From contig CAVQLG010000012.1 of the NCBI GenBank assembly GCA_963713275.1, positions 16,508-80,507 on the forward strand: a stretch of DNA of 64,000 nucleotides. The letters run 5' to 3'. Source of the DNA: CAIWHR01 sp963713275 (GTDB lineage: Bacteria > Pseudomonadota > Gammaproteobacteria > Burkholderiales > Casimicrobiaceae). This document shows, piece after piece, positions 35,047 through 44,243 of the stretch. Each line of letters starts with the position of its first letter. The first letter of the stretch is position 1. Made by a program: the position numbers and the translations under genes. Under the pieces are notes generated by a model. The model ran no database searches, was not told where the DNA came from, and saw only the letters and a list, made by a program, of their open reading frames with translations.

Positions 35047-35448
35047 ATGGTCGCTGATCTCGAGTTGCAGGCCGTCCTGATTGCGGCGATCGTCGTGCTC
35101 GCCGCGTATCTCGTGCTGCTCGTCGTGCGGCTGTCCCGATTGCAGGTGCAGGCGCGGGCGTCGCAGGCGCCGCCCGGCCCGCCGGTGGCGGCCGGAAAGA
35201 CCGCACCCGCGCACGGAGGCGACGCGGCGGTGGCCGCGCCGGATACGGCCGCGGCGCCGGTCCCGAACCTGACGATTCCTGCCGCAGCGCCGAAGCCGCC
35301 GCCGCGGCGCGTCTCGCCGGTCCACGAGAAGGCTGCCGCGCTCGCACGCGAAGGCCGCGACGCCGCCACGGTCGCCCGCCTGTGCGGCATCTCGCAAAGC
35401 GAAGCCGAGCTCGTCTGCTGGCTGGCGCGCAACCGGGATTCGGCATGA
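35047..35448 (+). CDS. DUF2802 membrane-anchored protein
   Basis: The 133-residue protein has one N-terminal membrane helix (LQAVLIAAIVVLAAYLVLLV), a Pro/Ala-rich linker and a C-terminal DUF2802 block, AALAREGRDAATVARLCGIS, followed by QSEAELVCWLAR, which looks like a helix-turn-helix. DUF2802 proteins often accompany motility or envelope genes, but none are here. The start at 35047 was chosen because the helix follows immediately. Its stop overlaps the start of the SPOR-domain gene in ATGA. Confidence 0.75.
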   Translation: MVADLELQAVLIAAIVVLAAYLVLLVVRLSRLQVQARASQAPPGPPVAAGKTAPAHGGDAAVAAPDTAAAPVPNLTIPAAAPKPPPRRVSPVHEKAAALAREGRDAATVARLCGISQSEAELVCWLARNRDSA

Positions 35449-36083
35449 GCGTCGCAGCGCCGTACCTCGCCGGCACTGCCGCGCTCGAAGCGCGGCAGGC
35501 GAGCCTGCGCCGCCAGATCGCGATCGTTGCCGCACTCATCCTGGTGCTGTCCATCGCGCTCGCCGCGACGGCGCTCTTTGCGCCGCTGCGCTCCGCCGAC
35601 ACCTCTGCCGCATCCGCCACCGGGGGCGAGCGCCCGAGCATCGGGCACGAAATCCTTCCTGCGAGCGGGTCGCAGCCGGCGGCAGCCGCGGCCGACGTGG
35701 CCGCTTCGGCCGCCGGCGCAGCCTCCCCTGCGGCGGTGCCGACTCCGGGCGGCGCGCCGCCGGCGGCGGGCGTCACGGATGGCGCCCCCGCGCCCGGCGG
35801 CGGGCGCGCCTTGAACCCGGGGGGCGCGCCAGCGGCGCTGCCTGCCGCCACGGGCGAATCGGCAAGCGGAGCGGCGCCGCATTACGTCGAGCTTGGCACC
35901 TACGTCCAGCCGGCCAGGGTCGACGCGCTGCGGGAACGACTGGAGCAGCATCGGTTCCAGGCGTTGCTCGAAACCCGCCTGCGCGTAGGGCCGTTCGCGA
36001 CGCGGGGCGAGGCGCACGCGGCGCACGCGCGGCTCTCCGAGCTGGGCTTCGCCCCCGGGGCCGTGGTCGTGGAGAAGCCCTGA
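35445..36083 (+). CDS. SPOR-domain envelope protein
   Basis: The 212-residue protein has a short cytoplasmic tail, one membrane helix (IAIVAALILVLSIALAATAL), an Ala/Pro/Gly-rich periplasmic linker of about 90 residues and a C-terminal SPOR domain (from about residue 145, YVELGTYVQPARVDALRERL to VGPFATRGEAHAAHARLSEL). SPOR domains bind denuded septal peptidoglycan, so a role near the division site is likely. It is translationally coupled to the DUF2802 gene. Confidence 0.85.
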   Translation: MSVAAPYLAGTAALEARQASLRRQIAIVAALILVLSIALAATALFAPLRSADTSAASATGGERPSIGHEILPASGSQPAAAAADVAASAAGAASPAAVPTPGGAPPAAGVTDGAPAPGGGRALNPGGAPAALPAATGESASGAAPHYVELGTYVQPARVDALRERLEQHRFQALLETRLRVGPFATRGEAHAAHARLSELGFAPGAVVVEKP

Positions 36084-36128
36084 GCGGTGACCCCACAGCG
36101 GCGGGCCGTCGCGACGGCGAAGCCGCGG

Positions 36129-36815
36129 TCAACCGTTGCGCAGCCCGGCCACACCCGCCGACAGGCGCTCGAGGTACGGATCGACGATGCCGTGCGCGAC
36201 CAGCGCCACGCGCGTGCGCTCGAGGTAGTCGAGCGAGCTGCCGAACACGCCGGCCGCCCGGGCCAGCACCTCGATTTCGCGCGCGAGCGGCTGCTTGCCG
36301 GCGTACTGCGGATGGTCGCGGCGCACGACGAAGGCGAGCGCCGTGAGTGGCCGCCCGCCGGCGTCGAGACGGGCCCAGATCGGGCGGTACGAGCCGACGA
36401 CCATTTCGCGCCGCCAGAGGAGGTGCAGCTCGTCGAGGGCGAGCGGCGCGGGCAGCCGCAGCGCGACGCCCCGGCACGCTCCGCCAGCCTCGAGCCCGAG
36501 GACGAGACCGGGCGCCTCCGGCGTGCCGCGCGCAGCGAGCGACCACAGGCAGAAGCGCCGGTGCCACCCCCGCACCGTCGCCACCCGCATCTCGGACACC
36601 GGAAACAGCGGATTCCACAAGAGCGACCCGTAGGCGAAGACCCACCACCCGGCGCCGGCGGGACGCTCATCCAGCGTCCGCCGCAGCGACGCTGCGAGCT
36701 GTTCGTCGTTGAGCGCCCGCGACGGATCGACGGCCGAGGCGTAGAGCTCACGCATGCGCCCGCTTTCGAGGTCGCTGCGGCACAGCGTCTCGGGGTGGTG
36801 CGGCCAGCGCTTCAC
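36129..36815 (-). CDS. ChaC-like gamma-glutamylcyclotransferase
   Basis: The 228-residue protein carries the ChaC signature VFAYGSLLWNPLFPV near residue 60, followed by the conserved RRFCLWS and GVALRLP blocks. The invariant glutamate is likely in the segment LLWRREMV. ChaC enzymes degrade glutathione to 5-oxoproline and Cys-Gly. The GTG start at 36815 overlaps the stop of a small upstream gene (GTGA), which supports it; an ATG further in would remove conserved residues only marginally. Confidence 0.85.
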   Translation of the reverse strand: MKRWPHHPETLCRSDLESGRMRELYASAVDPSRALNDEQLAASLRRTLDERPAGAGWWVFAYGSLLWNPLFPVSEMRVATVRGWHRRFCLWSLAARGTPEAPGLVLGLEAGGACRGVALRLPAPLALDELHLLWRREMVVGSYRPIWARLDAGGRPLTALAFVVRRDHPQYAGKQPLAREIEVLARAAGVFGSSLDYLERTRVALVAHGIVDPYLERLSAGVAGLRNG

Positions 36816-36985
36816 GGCAGCGACTCCGGATCGCGCTGGAGCCGTGCCAGCGCCATCTTCGCCTCGCGCCGCCGCGCCGCTTCGCTCTTGCCGTGCGGAC
36901 CGCCCTTGCCGAGCAGCGGCGAGCGGGCGACCGGATTGCGGGGCGCAGGCGCCGCCGGCGGAGGATGTTGCTTCGCGCGCTTCAT
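36812..36985 (-). CDS. Small basic protein of unknown function
   Basis: The 57-residue product is rich in Arg, Lys and Pro, with the pattern PRNPVARSPLLGKGGPHGKS followed by EAARRREAK. Short proteins with this RNPL..LLRKGG.H.KS pattern recur next to housekeeping genes in Gram-negative bacteria as far as I recall; the function is not known. Its stop overlaps the chaC-like start by four bases, which argues that it is translated. Confidence 0.5.
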   Translation of the reverse strand: MKRAKQHPPPAAPAPRNPVARSPLLGKGGPHGKSEAARRREAKMALARLQRDPESLP

Positions 36986-37295
36986 CGCCCGTCCGAACGG
37001 CCAGTGTTGCGCCCCATCTTCGCGCGCAGACCGCGAGCTCGCGCTCGCACCCGGCCGCCACCGCCAGCGATCGCGCGTCGGCGCCCGCCGGAGCCGCACG
37101 CTGCGGGCCGATCGGCAAACCGGCGCCGTCGCATCCCGCGGGCAGCGTCAGCGCCGCAAACCCGAGCAGGGACCCCAGCGTGCAGCAGGACGGACGGCCG
37201 GTCGCCGCGAGGCCCGCCGGCGCGGCGCGACTGCGCGGCAAGCCGCGGCGCCCGCGCCTCGCGCAGCGGCGGTTCGCGCAGCGCAAGGCAATCGC

Positions 37296-38528
37296 TCATC
37301 GGACCGCCCCACCGGGCGCAGGTGGCGCCGGCGGCCCGCGCAGGAACAGCGCCTGCAGGTCGTTGAGGAAGCGTCGCCCGAGCGGCGTTGCGCGCAGCAG
37401 CGCCGGATCCGGCTCCAGCAGTCCCCGCGCCGTGGCTTCGGCGAGCTCGCGCGCGATCGTCGCCAGCGGGTAGCCGGTCCGCTCACCGAAGAGCGCGGCG
37501 GGCACGCCGGCCGCGAGTCGCAGCGCATTCAGCATGAACTCGAAGCCGATGTCCTCGCGCGTCACCTGCGTTGCCTGCTGCACCGGCGCGCCGGCCGCGA
37601 CCTGTTCCAGGTACTGCCGCGGCTGCCGGTAGCGCAGTTCGCGCCGCACGCGGTCCGGAAGCGAGAGCTTGGAGTGGGCGCCGGCGCCGATGCCGAGGTA
37701 GTCGCCGAACTGCCAGTAATTGAGATTGTGCCGGCATTCGCGACCGGGCCGGGCGTGCGCCGAAACCTCGTAGTGGACGTAGCCGGCGGCCGTCAGCGCT
37801 TCGCGCACCGCGTCGTCGATGTCGGCCGCGGTGTCGGCGTCGGGGAGCGGCGGCGGGTGGCGATGGAACAGCGTCTTAGGTTCCAGCGTCAGCGGATAGA
37901 CGGATAGATGCGGCGGCCCGAACGCGAGCGCTGCGGCGACGTCGGCGCAAGCCCCGGCGAGGTCCTGGCCGGGCAACGCGACCATGAGGTCGAAGTTCAC
38001 GTTGTCGAAGATCGCAACGGCCGCAGCGGCCGCGCGCCGGGCCTCGGTCGCGTCGTGAACGCGCCCCAGGGCGGCGAGCCGGGCATCGTCGAAGCTCTGG
38101 ACGCCCAGGGACAGCCGATTGACGCCCGCCGCGCGGAAGCCGGCAAACTTCTCGCGTTCGAAGGTCCCCGGGTTCGCTTCCAGCGTCACCTCGGCGGCGG
38201 GCGCGAGCGGCACGCGCGCCCGCACGCCCGCGAGCAGCGCGTCGATCGCCGCCGCCGGCAGCAGGCTGGGTGTGCCGCCCCCGATGAATACCGACCCCAC
38301 CCTGCGGCCCCAGATCGCCGGCAGCGCGAGTTCGAGGTCGGCCAGCAGCGCGTCGACGTAGCGATCGGCCTCGAGCTCGCCGCGCAGCGCGTGCGAGTTG
38401 AAGTCGCAGTACGGGCACTTCCGCAGGCACCAGGGAACGTGCACGTAGAGCGCGAGCGGCGGCAGCGCGGCGAACCGCGGCGCCGCGCTCGGCGCCCACG
38501 CGGAGGCGGCCGGTGCGGGGCCGTTCAT
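37296..38528 (-). CDS. hemW: HemW, radical SAM heme chaperone
   Basis: The 410-residue protein has the HemW-type cluster motif CLRKCPYCDF (CX3CX2C, with F after the third Cys rather than the HemN CX3CX2CXC), FIGGGTPSLL and VNFDLMVALPGQ. It was long annotated as oxygen-independent coproporphyrinogen oxidase but inserts heme into partner proteins. The ATG overlaps the rdgB stop in ATGA. The gene order rph-rdgB-hemW is common in proteobacteria. The N-terminal 20 residues are an Ala/Pro tail. Confidence 0.92.
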   Translation of the reverse strand: MNGPAPAASAWAPSAAPRFAALPPLALYVHVPWCLRKCPYCDFNSHALRGELEADRYVDALLADLELALPAIWGRRVGSVFIGGGTPSLLPAAAIDALLAGVRARVPLAPAAEVTLEANPGTFEREKFAGFRAAGVNRLSLGVQSFDDARLAALGRVHDATEARRAAAAAVAIFDNVNFDLMVALPGQDLAGACADVAAALAFGPPHLSVYPLTLEPKTLFHRHPPPLPDADTAADIDDAVREALTAAGYVHYEVSAHARPGRECRHNLNYWQFGDYLGIGAGAHSKLSLPDRVRRELRYRQPRQYLEQVAAGAPVQQATQVTREDIGFEFMLNALRLAAGVPAALFGERTGYPLATIARELAEATARGLLEPDPALLRATPLGRRFLNDLQALFLRGPPAPPAPGGAVR

Positions 38529-39121
38529 CCGCCGGCAAGGCGCGCGATGAGCGCGCGCAGCGCCTGGCCGCGGTGCGAGAGGACGTTCTTCTGCTCGAGC
38601 GGCAGTTCCGCGGCGGTGCAATCGGTCGCCTCGTCGAGGAAGTGGGGGTCGTAGCCGAAGCCGCCGGTGCCGCGCGGCACGTCGACGATGCGGCCGTGCC
38701 ACGCGCCCTGCGCGATCACCGGCTCGGGGTCCGCGGCGTGGCGCAGCAGCACCAGAACGCAGACGTAGTGCGCCCGCCGGTCGGCCACACCGTTGAGGTC
38801 GGCCACGAGCTTGGCGTTGTTGCGCCTGTCCGACCGCGGCTCGCCGGCGTAGTGGGCACTGTGCACGCCGGGCGCCCCGCCCAGCGCGCGCACGCACAGG
38901 CCCGAGTCGTCGGCCAGCGCCGGCAGCCCCGACGCCGCGCTCGCGTGCCGCGCCTTGGCGAGCGCGTTCTCGACGAAGGTGACGTGCGGCTCGGGCGCCT
39001 CCGATATCCCCAGCGCCGACTGCGCGACGACTTCGGTGCCGAGCGGAGCGAGCAGGCGGCGAAACTCGCGCAGCTTGCCTTCGTTGCCCGACGCCAGCAC
39101 GAGGCGCGAAATGGCGTCCAT
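38525..39121 (-). CDS. rdgB: dITP/XTP pyrophosphatase
   Basis: The 198-residue protein has the Ham1/RdgB start LVLASGNEGKLREFRRLL, the metal site LADDSGLCVRALGGAPGVHS and the loop GGFGYDPHF. It cleaves dITP, ITP and XTP to monophosphates, keeping damaged purines out of DNA. It lies 23 bases after rph and overlaps hemW by four bases. Confidence 0.95.
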   Translation of the reverse strand: MDAISRLVLASGNEGKLREFRRLLAPLGTEVVAQSALGISEAPEPHVTFVENALAKARHASAASGLPALADDSGLCVRALGGAPGVHSAHYAGEPRSDRRNNAKLVADLNGVADRRAHYVCVLVLLRHAADPEPVIAQGAWHGRIVDVPRGTGGFGYDPHFLDEATDCTAAELPLEQKNVLSHRGQALRALIARLAGG

Positions 39122-39144
39122 CCTCGGGCAGCGCGGAGCGCTGC

Positions 39145-39876
39145 TCACTTCGGCAGCGCGCCCAGCGCCTGCATCTGGGCCGCGATCAGGTGCTCGATGC
39201 CCCGCTCGGCGAGCGCGATCATCGCGTTCATCTGCGCGTGCGAGAACGGCAGCCCTTCGGCGGTGCCCTGGATCTCGACGAAGCGCCCGATCCCCGTCAT
39301 CACCACGTTCATGTCGGTGTCGCAGGCGACGTCCTCGTTGTAGTCGAGGTCGAGCACCGGTGTGCCATTGACGATGCCGACCGATACCGCGGCGACGAAA
39401 TCCTTGAGCGGCTCGCCGCTGACGCCCCCCTGCGCCTTGCACCAGTGAGTGGCGTCGGCGACGGCGACGCAGGCGCCCGTGATCGCGGCACAGCGCGTGC
39501 CACCGTCGGCCTGCAGCACGTCGCAGTCGATGCGCAGCGTGCGCTCGCCGAGCACGCTCAAGTCGGTGACCGCGCGCAGCGAACGCCCGATCAGGCGCTG
39601 GATCTCCTGCGTCCGGCCGGACTGCCGGCCCTCGGCAGCTTCGCGCCGCGAGCGCGTGTTCGTCGCGCGCGGCAGCATCCCGTACTCGGCGGTGAGCCAC
39701 CCCTGCCCCTGCCCCTTGAGAAACGCCGGAACGCCGTCCTCGACGCTCGCGGTGCACAGCACCGTCGTGTCGCCGGACTCGATCAGCACCGAGCCCTCGG
39801 CGTGCTTCGTGAAGTGCCGGGTGATGCGCAGCGGGCGCAGCTCGTCGGGGCGGCGGCCGGAAGGACGCACGGTCAT
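39145..39876 (-). CDS. rph: Ribonuclease PH
   Basis: The 243-residue protein is a full-length RNase PH: it starts with RPSGRRPDELRPLRITRHFT, has the phosphate-binding RSRREAAEGRQSGRTQEIQR and the catalytic region LDLDYNEDVACDTDMNVVMT. It trims the 3' ends of tRNAs using phosphate. First gene of the rph-rdgB-hemW operon on the minus strand. Confidence 0.95.
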   Translation of the reverse strand: MTVRPSGRRPDELRPLRITRHFTKHAEGSVLIESGDTTVLCTASVEDGVPAFLKGQGQGWLTAEYGMLPRATNTRSRREAAEGRQSGRTQEIQRLIGRSLRAVTDLSVLGERTLRIDCDVLQADGGTRCAAITGACVAVADATHWCKAQGGVSGEPLKDFVAAVSVGIVNGTPVLDLDYNEDVACDTDMNVVMTGIGRFVEIQGTAEGLPFSHAQMNAMIALAERGIEHLIAAQMQALGALPK

Positions 39877-39960
39877 GGTGACGTTCCGTGGGATGGGTGG
39901 ACGCGATTATAGCGGCGCGCCGCCGCGAGCTGCCCTGCCGCAGGGCGCCGCGCGGCGGGT

Positions 39961-40965
39961 TCACAGCGCATGACGGCGGCGCCACCAGCGCGCAGTGTCG
40001 GCAAGCCCCGCTTCGAGCGTCACCGCCGGCGTCCACCCGGTCGCCTCGCGGAACCGGCTGCTGTCGACCTCGAGCGCGGTGGTCAGGCGGCGCAGCGCCG
40101 CCCCGCGTCCGGTGACGACCCCCGCGAGTCGCAACAGCGGGACCGGCACCGGCACCAGCCTCGCTGGAACCCCGAGTGCGGCGGCAAGCGCGCGCACGAG
40201 ATCGGGCAGCGCCACCGGCACTGCGTCGGCAAGGCAGTGGACGCCTGAAGGTGCGGGCACGGCGTCCAGCGCCGCGTCGACCGCCTGCGCGAGGTTGCCG
40301 ACGTAGAGCAGGCTGCGCCGCGCCCGCACGGCGGCGAGCGGCAGCACGCGGCGTCGGGCCACGGCGTCGAGCAACGCTAGGAAGTTGCCTCCGACACCCG
40401 GACCGTAGACCAGCGGCAGGCGCAACACGATCGGGGCGAGCGGCGTGCCGGCGGCCAGCGCGGCGAGCGCGCGCTCCGCTTCCAGCTTCGACACCGCGTA
40501 CGCGTCCGCCGGCGCCGGCGGATCGGCCGGCCCGAACGCCCGCCCGGCGACGCTCTGCTCGCCGTTGACCTTGATGCTGCTCGCCAGCACGAAACGCCCG
40601 ACACCGGCGCGCACGGCAGCACGTGCCAGCCGGACCGTGGTCTCCACGTTCGCCGCGCGGTACGCGGCAACGGGGTCGGCGGCCGACTCGCGCATCACGT
40701 GCGCGCGCCCGGCGAGATGGACGATCGCGTCCGCGCCGGCGACGAGGCGGTCGAGCTCGCCTTCGGTCGCGGTGGCAAGATCGTCCGTCGGCAACTGCCC
40801 CCGCGACAGCGGCACCGGGGACCCGCGGCGCCGGACCACCGCGCGGAACGGCCGCCCGCTGCGCGCCCAGTGCGCCTGCACCGCCCGGCCGATGAAGCCA
40901 TCGGCACCGGTCAGCACGACCAGGCGCGGCACCTTCGGCAGCGCGTCAGAACCAGCGCCAGCCAT
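39961..40965 (-). CDS. NAD-dependent epimerase/dehydratase of sugar nucleotides
   Basis: The 334-residue extended SDR has the cofactor loop VVLTGADGFIGRAVQAHW, IVHLAGRAHVM, and the catalytic pair in DAYAVSKLEAERAL (YxxxK). This form, with HLAGRAHVM, resembles UDP-glucose 4-epimerase-like proteins of O-antigen clusters that act before a priming transferase. It overlaps by 20 bases with the upstream glycosyltransferase gene, so the two form a unit likely to serve surface polysaccharide synthesis. Confidence 0.88.
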   Translation of the reverse strand: MAGAGSDALPKVPRLVVLTGADGFIGRAVQAHWARSGRPFRAVVRRRGSPVPLSRGQLPTDDLATATEGELDRLVAGADAIVHLAGRAHVMRESAADPVAAYRAANVETTVRLARAAVRAGVGRFVLASSIKVNGEQSVAGRAFGPADPPAPADAYAVSKLEAERALAALAAGTPLAPIVLRLPLVYGPGVGGNFLALLDAVARRRVLPLAAVRARRSLLYVGNLAQAVDAALDAVPAPSGVHCLADAVPVALPDLVRALAAALGVPARLVPVPVPLLRLAGVVTGRGAALRRLTTALEVDSSRFREATGWTPAVTLEAGLADTARWWRRRHAL

Positions 40966-41788
40966 GCTTGCCGTAGAACCGGAAGCCGCTGCGCACGAAC
41001 CAGCGGATGTGATCGAACCCCTTGCGCGCCGCGTGGCCGCCGTGGTGCACGGCGCGGAAGGCGGGCAGCCATGCGGTCCGGGTCACCTTGGACAGGCGTA
41101 CGCTCCAGTCGAAATCCTCGAAGTACAGGAAGAACCTCGGATCGAAGCCGCCGGTGACGTCGATCGGAATCCGCTTCACGAGCAGGCATGCGCCCGACAG
41201 GATCGGCAGGTCGAGCACGGCGTCCTCGGCCGCGGGGTCGATGCGGTCGCGCAGTTCGTAGCGGTCGAGGCGCCGCCGGAAGAGGCGGCGCGCGAACCCC
41301 GGCGCGAAACCACGCAGGACGAGGTCGAGGACCGCAGGATAGCGTTTGCACAAATACTCGGGCTCGCCTCGCGCGTTGGTCACCGCGGGCGCGAGCGCGC
41401 CAACGTCGGGGTGGGCGTCGAGCCAGCGCACCGCGTTCCCGAGCGCGTCGGGGGCAAGCTCGACGTCGGGATTGAGCACCAGCTGGTAGTCGGCGCCGGT
41501 GCCGTGCAGCGCGAGGTTGTGGGCGGTGCCGTAGCCGACGTTGGCGTGCCCGTGCAGGTAGAGGACCTGGATTCCCGTGGCGGCGAAGCAAGTGTTGCCG
41601 AGCTCGATGACGCGGGCGGCGACCGTCCGGTCCTCGCTGTTGTCGATGAGCGCGATGGCCACGCTGCGGATCGCGCCGACTTCGCGCGCGGCGCCGATGG
41701 CCAACGCGAGGCAGCGCAGGCAGCGCTCGAGCAGCACGGCGTCGGACCGGTAGGTGACCACACTGACCGTCAGCGACGATGGCAACAC
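40946..41788 (-). CDS. Family 2 glycosyltransferase, rhamnosyltransferase-like
   Basis: The 280-residue protein has the GT-A start LTVSVVTYRSDAVLLERCL, the NVGYGTAHNLAL motif and the metal-binding DPRFFLYFEDFDWSVRL. These are typical of the WbbL-type rhamnosyltransferases. A GTG at 41788 is the most likely start; a TTG one codon later is possible. It acts on an unknown polysaccharide acceptor, with the overlapping epimerase gene as partner. The C-terminus RFYGKHGWRWF is amphipathic. Confidence 0.85.
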   Translation of the reverse strand: MLPSSLTVSVVTYRSDAVLLERCLRCLALAIGAAREVGAIRSVAIALIDNSEDRTVAARVIELGNTCFAATGIQVLYLHGHANVGYGTAHNLALHGTGADYQLVLNPDVELAPDALGNAVRWLDAHPDVGALAPAVTNARGEPEYLCKRYPAVLDLVLRGFAPGFARRLFRRRLDRYELRDRIDPAAEDAVLDLPILSGACLLVKRIPIDVTGGFDPRFFLYFEDFDWSVRLSKVTRTAWLPAFRAVHHGGHAARKGFDHIRWFVRSGFRFYGKHGWRWF

Positions 41789-41923
41789 GGGAAGCCGGGG
41801 GCGGAGGAGAAGGAGGAGGATGGCGCGGCGCCCGCCGGCAGCAACCCGCGAAACCGCTGGAGTAGAATCGTCCGAGTTTCGCCGCCCGTCGTCAACCGCC
41901 ACGCCCCGACCCGCGCGCTTGCC

Positions 41924-42985
41924 ATGTCCCACATCCGGTATTCCGCTTCGGACCTCGTGACCTTCGCGCACTCGCTGCTCGCGCGCGCCGGGGTCCGCGA
42001 CGACATCGCCGCCGCGGTGGCCGACGTGCTGGTCACCGGCGACCTCCTCGGGCACACGACCCACGGGCTCGCGCTGCTCGCTCCGTACCTCGGCGAGGTC
42101 GAGAAAGGCACGATGACGGCGGACGGCGGCCCGCAGGTGATCAACGCCCGCCCCGCCGCTGAGCTCTGGGACGGCGGCCGCCTGCCCGGGCCGTGGCTTG
42201 CGCTGCGCGCAATGGACACGGCCATGGCGATGGCGCGCGCGCACGGTACCGGCAGCGTCGTCGTGCGCCGCTCGCACCACATCGCCTGCCTCGCCGCCTA
42301 CCTGCTGCACGCGACGAACCAGGGAATGCTCGGCATCGTGCAGAGCTCGGATCCGCGCCTCGCCGCGGTCGTCCCGCACGGCGGACTGACGCCGATCGTC
42401 ACCCCCAACCCGATCGCCGTCGGCATTCCCACTTCGGCGGACCCGATCCTCGTCGACATCTCGACGTCGATCACCAGCATGGGCTTCACGCGCCAGCGGC
42501 ACGATGCCGGCGAGCGGCTTCCCGGCGCATGGGTCATCGACGCCGCCGGTCGCGCCACCGACGATCCCGGCGTCGTGTTCGCCGAACCCAAGGGTGCGCT
42601 GCTGCCTCTGGGCGGCCTCGACGCCGGCTACAAAGGCTTCGGCCTCGCGCTGATGATCGAGGCGCTCACCGCCGGGCTCGCCGGCTTCGGGCGCGCCGAT
42701 CCGGCAGAAGGCTGGGGCGCGACGGTCTTCGTCCAGGCGATCGATCCTGCCGCGTTCGGTGGCCTCGCCGACTTCCAGCGCCAGATGGACAGCATGGTCG
42801 CCGCGAGTCACGCCTCGAAGCCGCGCCCGGGGGTCGACCGCGTGCGCGTTCCGGGCGAAGCGGGGATGCGACGGCTGCGCGAGCAGCGCGCGCTCGGCGT
42901 CGCGCTCTACCCTTCGATCCTGCCGGCGCTGCTGCCCTGGAGCGCAAAGCTCGGCGTCGCTCCGCCGCCGAACCTGCCCCGATGA
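41924..42985 (+). CDS. Malate/L-lactate/ureidoglycolate dehydrogenase family
   Basis: The 353-residue protein is of the Ldh2/MDH2 type: DLLGHTTHGLALLAPYL near residue 40, VVRRSHHIACLAAYL with the catalytic His, MLGIVQSSDPRLAAVVPHGG, and GYKGFGLALMIEALTAGL. These NAD(P)-dependent oxidoreductases reduce 2-keto acids and do not share the fold of classical lactate dehydrogenase. The substrate is open. It ends in an ATGA overlap with the next gene. Confidence 0.88.
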   Translation: MSHIRYSASDLVTFAHSLLARAGVRDDIAAAVADVLVTGDLLGHTTHGLALLAPYLGEVEKGTMTADGGPQVINARPAAELWDGGRLPGPWLALRAMDTAMAMARAHGTGSVVVRRSHHIACLAAYLLHATNQGMLGIVQSSDPRLAAVVPHGGLTPIVTPNPIAVGIPTSADPILVDISTSITSMGFTRQRHDAGERLPGAWVIDAAGRATDDPGVVFAEPKGALLPLGGLDAGYKGFGLALMIEALTAGLAGFGRADPAEGWGATVFVQAIDPAAFGGLADFQRQMDSMVAASHASKPRPGVDRVRVPGEAGMRRLREQRALGVALYPSILPALLPWSAKLGVAPPPNLPR

Positions 42986-43377
42986 GCGTCAAGGTCACGT
43001 CCTTCGTCACCGACAAGCGCTTCGTTCGCCGTGCGCGCGAGCTCGCGACGATCCGCGTCATGGTCGCGATGTACTGTCGCGACCACCATGGCCGCCACGA
43101 TCCGCTGTGCCCGCGCTGCGCCGAACTGATGGCGTATGCCGAGCGGCGGCTCGAGCGCTGCGTGTTCGGCGACGCGAAGCCCACCTGCAGCAACTGCACC
43201 GTCCACTGCTACGCGGCGGACCGGCGCGAGGAAGTGCGGCTCGTCATGCGCTACGCCGGGCCGCGAATGCTGCTGCGCCACCCGTGGCTTGGCCTCACGC
43301 ACCTGCTCGACGGCCGCCGCCCCGCGCCGCTCCTGCCGCAGCCGCCGGCCAGGACGCCGACCGGCGACGAGTCGTGA
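42982..43377 (+). CDS. Nitrous-oxide-stimulated promoter family protein
   Basis: The 131-residue protein matches the small cysteine-rich family named for a nitrous-oxide-stimulated promoter (YsaA-like): ATIRVMVAMYCRDHH, LCPRCAELMAYAERRLERCV and PTCSNCTVHCY. The eight or so cysteines suggest metal or Fe-S binding. Its function is not established. It is coupled to the dehydrogenase gene before it. Confidence 0.85.
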   Translation: MSVKVTSFVTDKRFVRRARELATIRVMVAMYCRDHHGRHDPLCPRCAELMAYAERRLERCVFGDAKPTCSNCTVHCYAADRREEVRLVMRYAGPRMLLRHPWLGLTHLLDGRRPAPLLPQPPARTPTGDES

Positions 43378-43392
43378 CCCGGCGCCGCCGCG

Positions 43393-44208
43393 TCAGCGGC
43401 GCACGCCGGCGGTGACGCGTCCGATGCCGGCGAGGTCGCGGACCGTTTCCACGGCGGCGAATCCCGCCGCGCGGAAGAGATCGGCGACCGCCGCGGCCTG
43501 ATCGTAGCCGTGTTCGACCGCGAGCGTTGCGCCTGGCGCGAGTCGCTCGGGCGCCCCGGCGACGATCGCGCGCAGCGCCCGGAGGCCGTCGGCGCCCGGC
43601 GTCAGCGCTCCGGGCGGCTCGAAGCGCAGGTCGCCCGCGCGCAAGTGCGGGTCCGTCGCCGCGATGTACGGCGGGTTGGCGACGATGCAGTCGAAGCGGC
43701 CCGCAGGCACGTCCTGATACCAGTCGGACACGACGAACTCGACGTTGGCCAGCCCCAGGCGCCGGCCGTTCTCGCGCGCGATCGCGAGCGCCGCCGCGGC
43801 CGCGTCGCTGGCGACCACCCAGGCGGCCGGCCGCGCGTGCGCGAGCGCGAGCGCGACCGCCCCCGATCCGGTGCCGAGGTCCAGCACGCGCGCCGGCGCG
43901 GCGGGGGGCAGGCGCGCCAGCGCGAGCTCCACCAGCGTCTCGGTTTCCGGCCGCGGAATCAGCACGTCCGGGGTCACGACCAGCGCCAACCCGAAGAACT
44001 CGCGCGTGCAGGTGAGGTAGGCGACCGGCTCGCCGGCTCGCCGCCGCTTCGCAAGCGCGCCGAACGCGGCCGCGGCGTCGGACGGCAGCGTCGCGTCGGC
44101 GTGGGCGACGAGCCAGGCTCGGCCGCAACGCAGCACGTGCGCGAGCAGCACCTGCGCGTCGAGCAGCGCGACGCCGGCTTCGACGAGGGCCTGTCGGACC
44201 GTAGTCAT
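43393..44208 (-). CDS. prmC: Protein-(glutamine-N5) methyltransferase, release-factor specific
   Basis: The 271-residue protein has FGLALVVTPDVLIPRPETE, the SAM site VLDLGTGSGAVALALA and the catalytic IVANPPYIA (NPPY). PrmC methylates the glutamine of the GGQ motif in release factors. It follows prfA on the same strand, the usual pairing. The ATG at 44208 was preferred; an ATG at 44244 overlapping the prfA stop would add 12 residues. Confidence 0.93.
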   Translation of the reverse strand: MTTVRQALVEAGVALLDAQVLLAHVLRCGRAWLVAHADATLPSDAAAAFGALAKRRRAGEPVAYLTCTREFFGLALVVTPDVLIPRPETETLVELALARLPPAAPARVLDLGTGSGAVALALAHARPAAWVVASDAAAAALAIARENGRRLGLANVEFVVSDWYQDVPAGRFDCIVANPPYIAATDPHLRAGDLRFEPPGALTPGADGLRALRAIVAGAPERLAPGATLAVEHGYDQAAAVADLFRAAGFAAVETVRDLAGIGRVTAGVRR

Positions 44209-44243
44209 CGGCGCATGAGGCCGGCGGGCCGCCTCCTGCGGCA

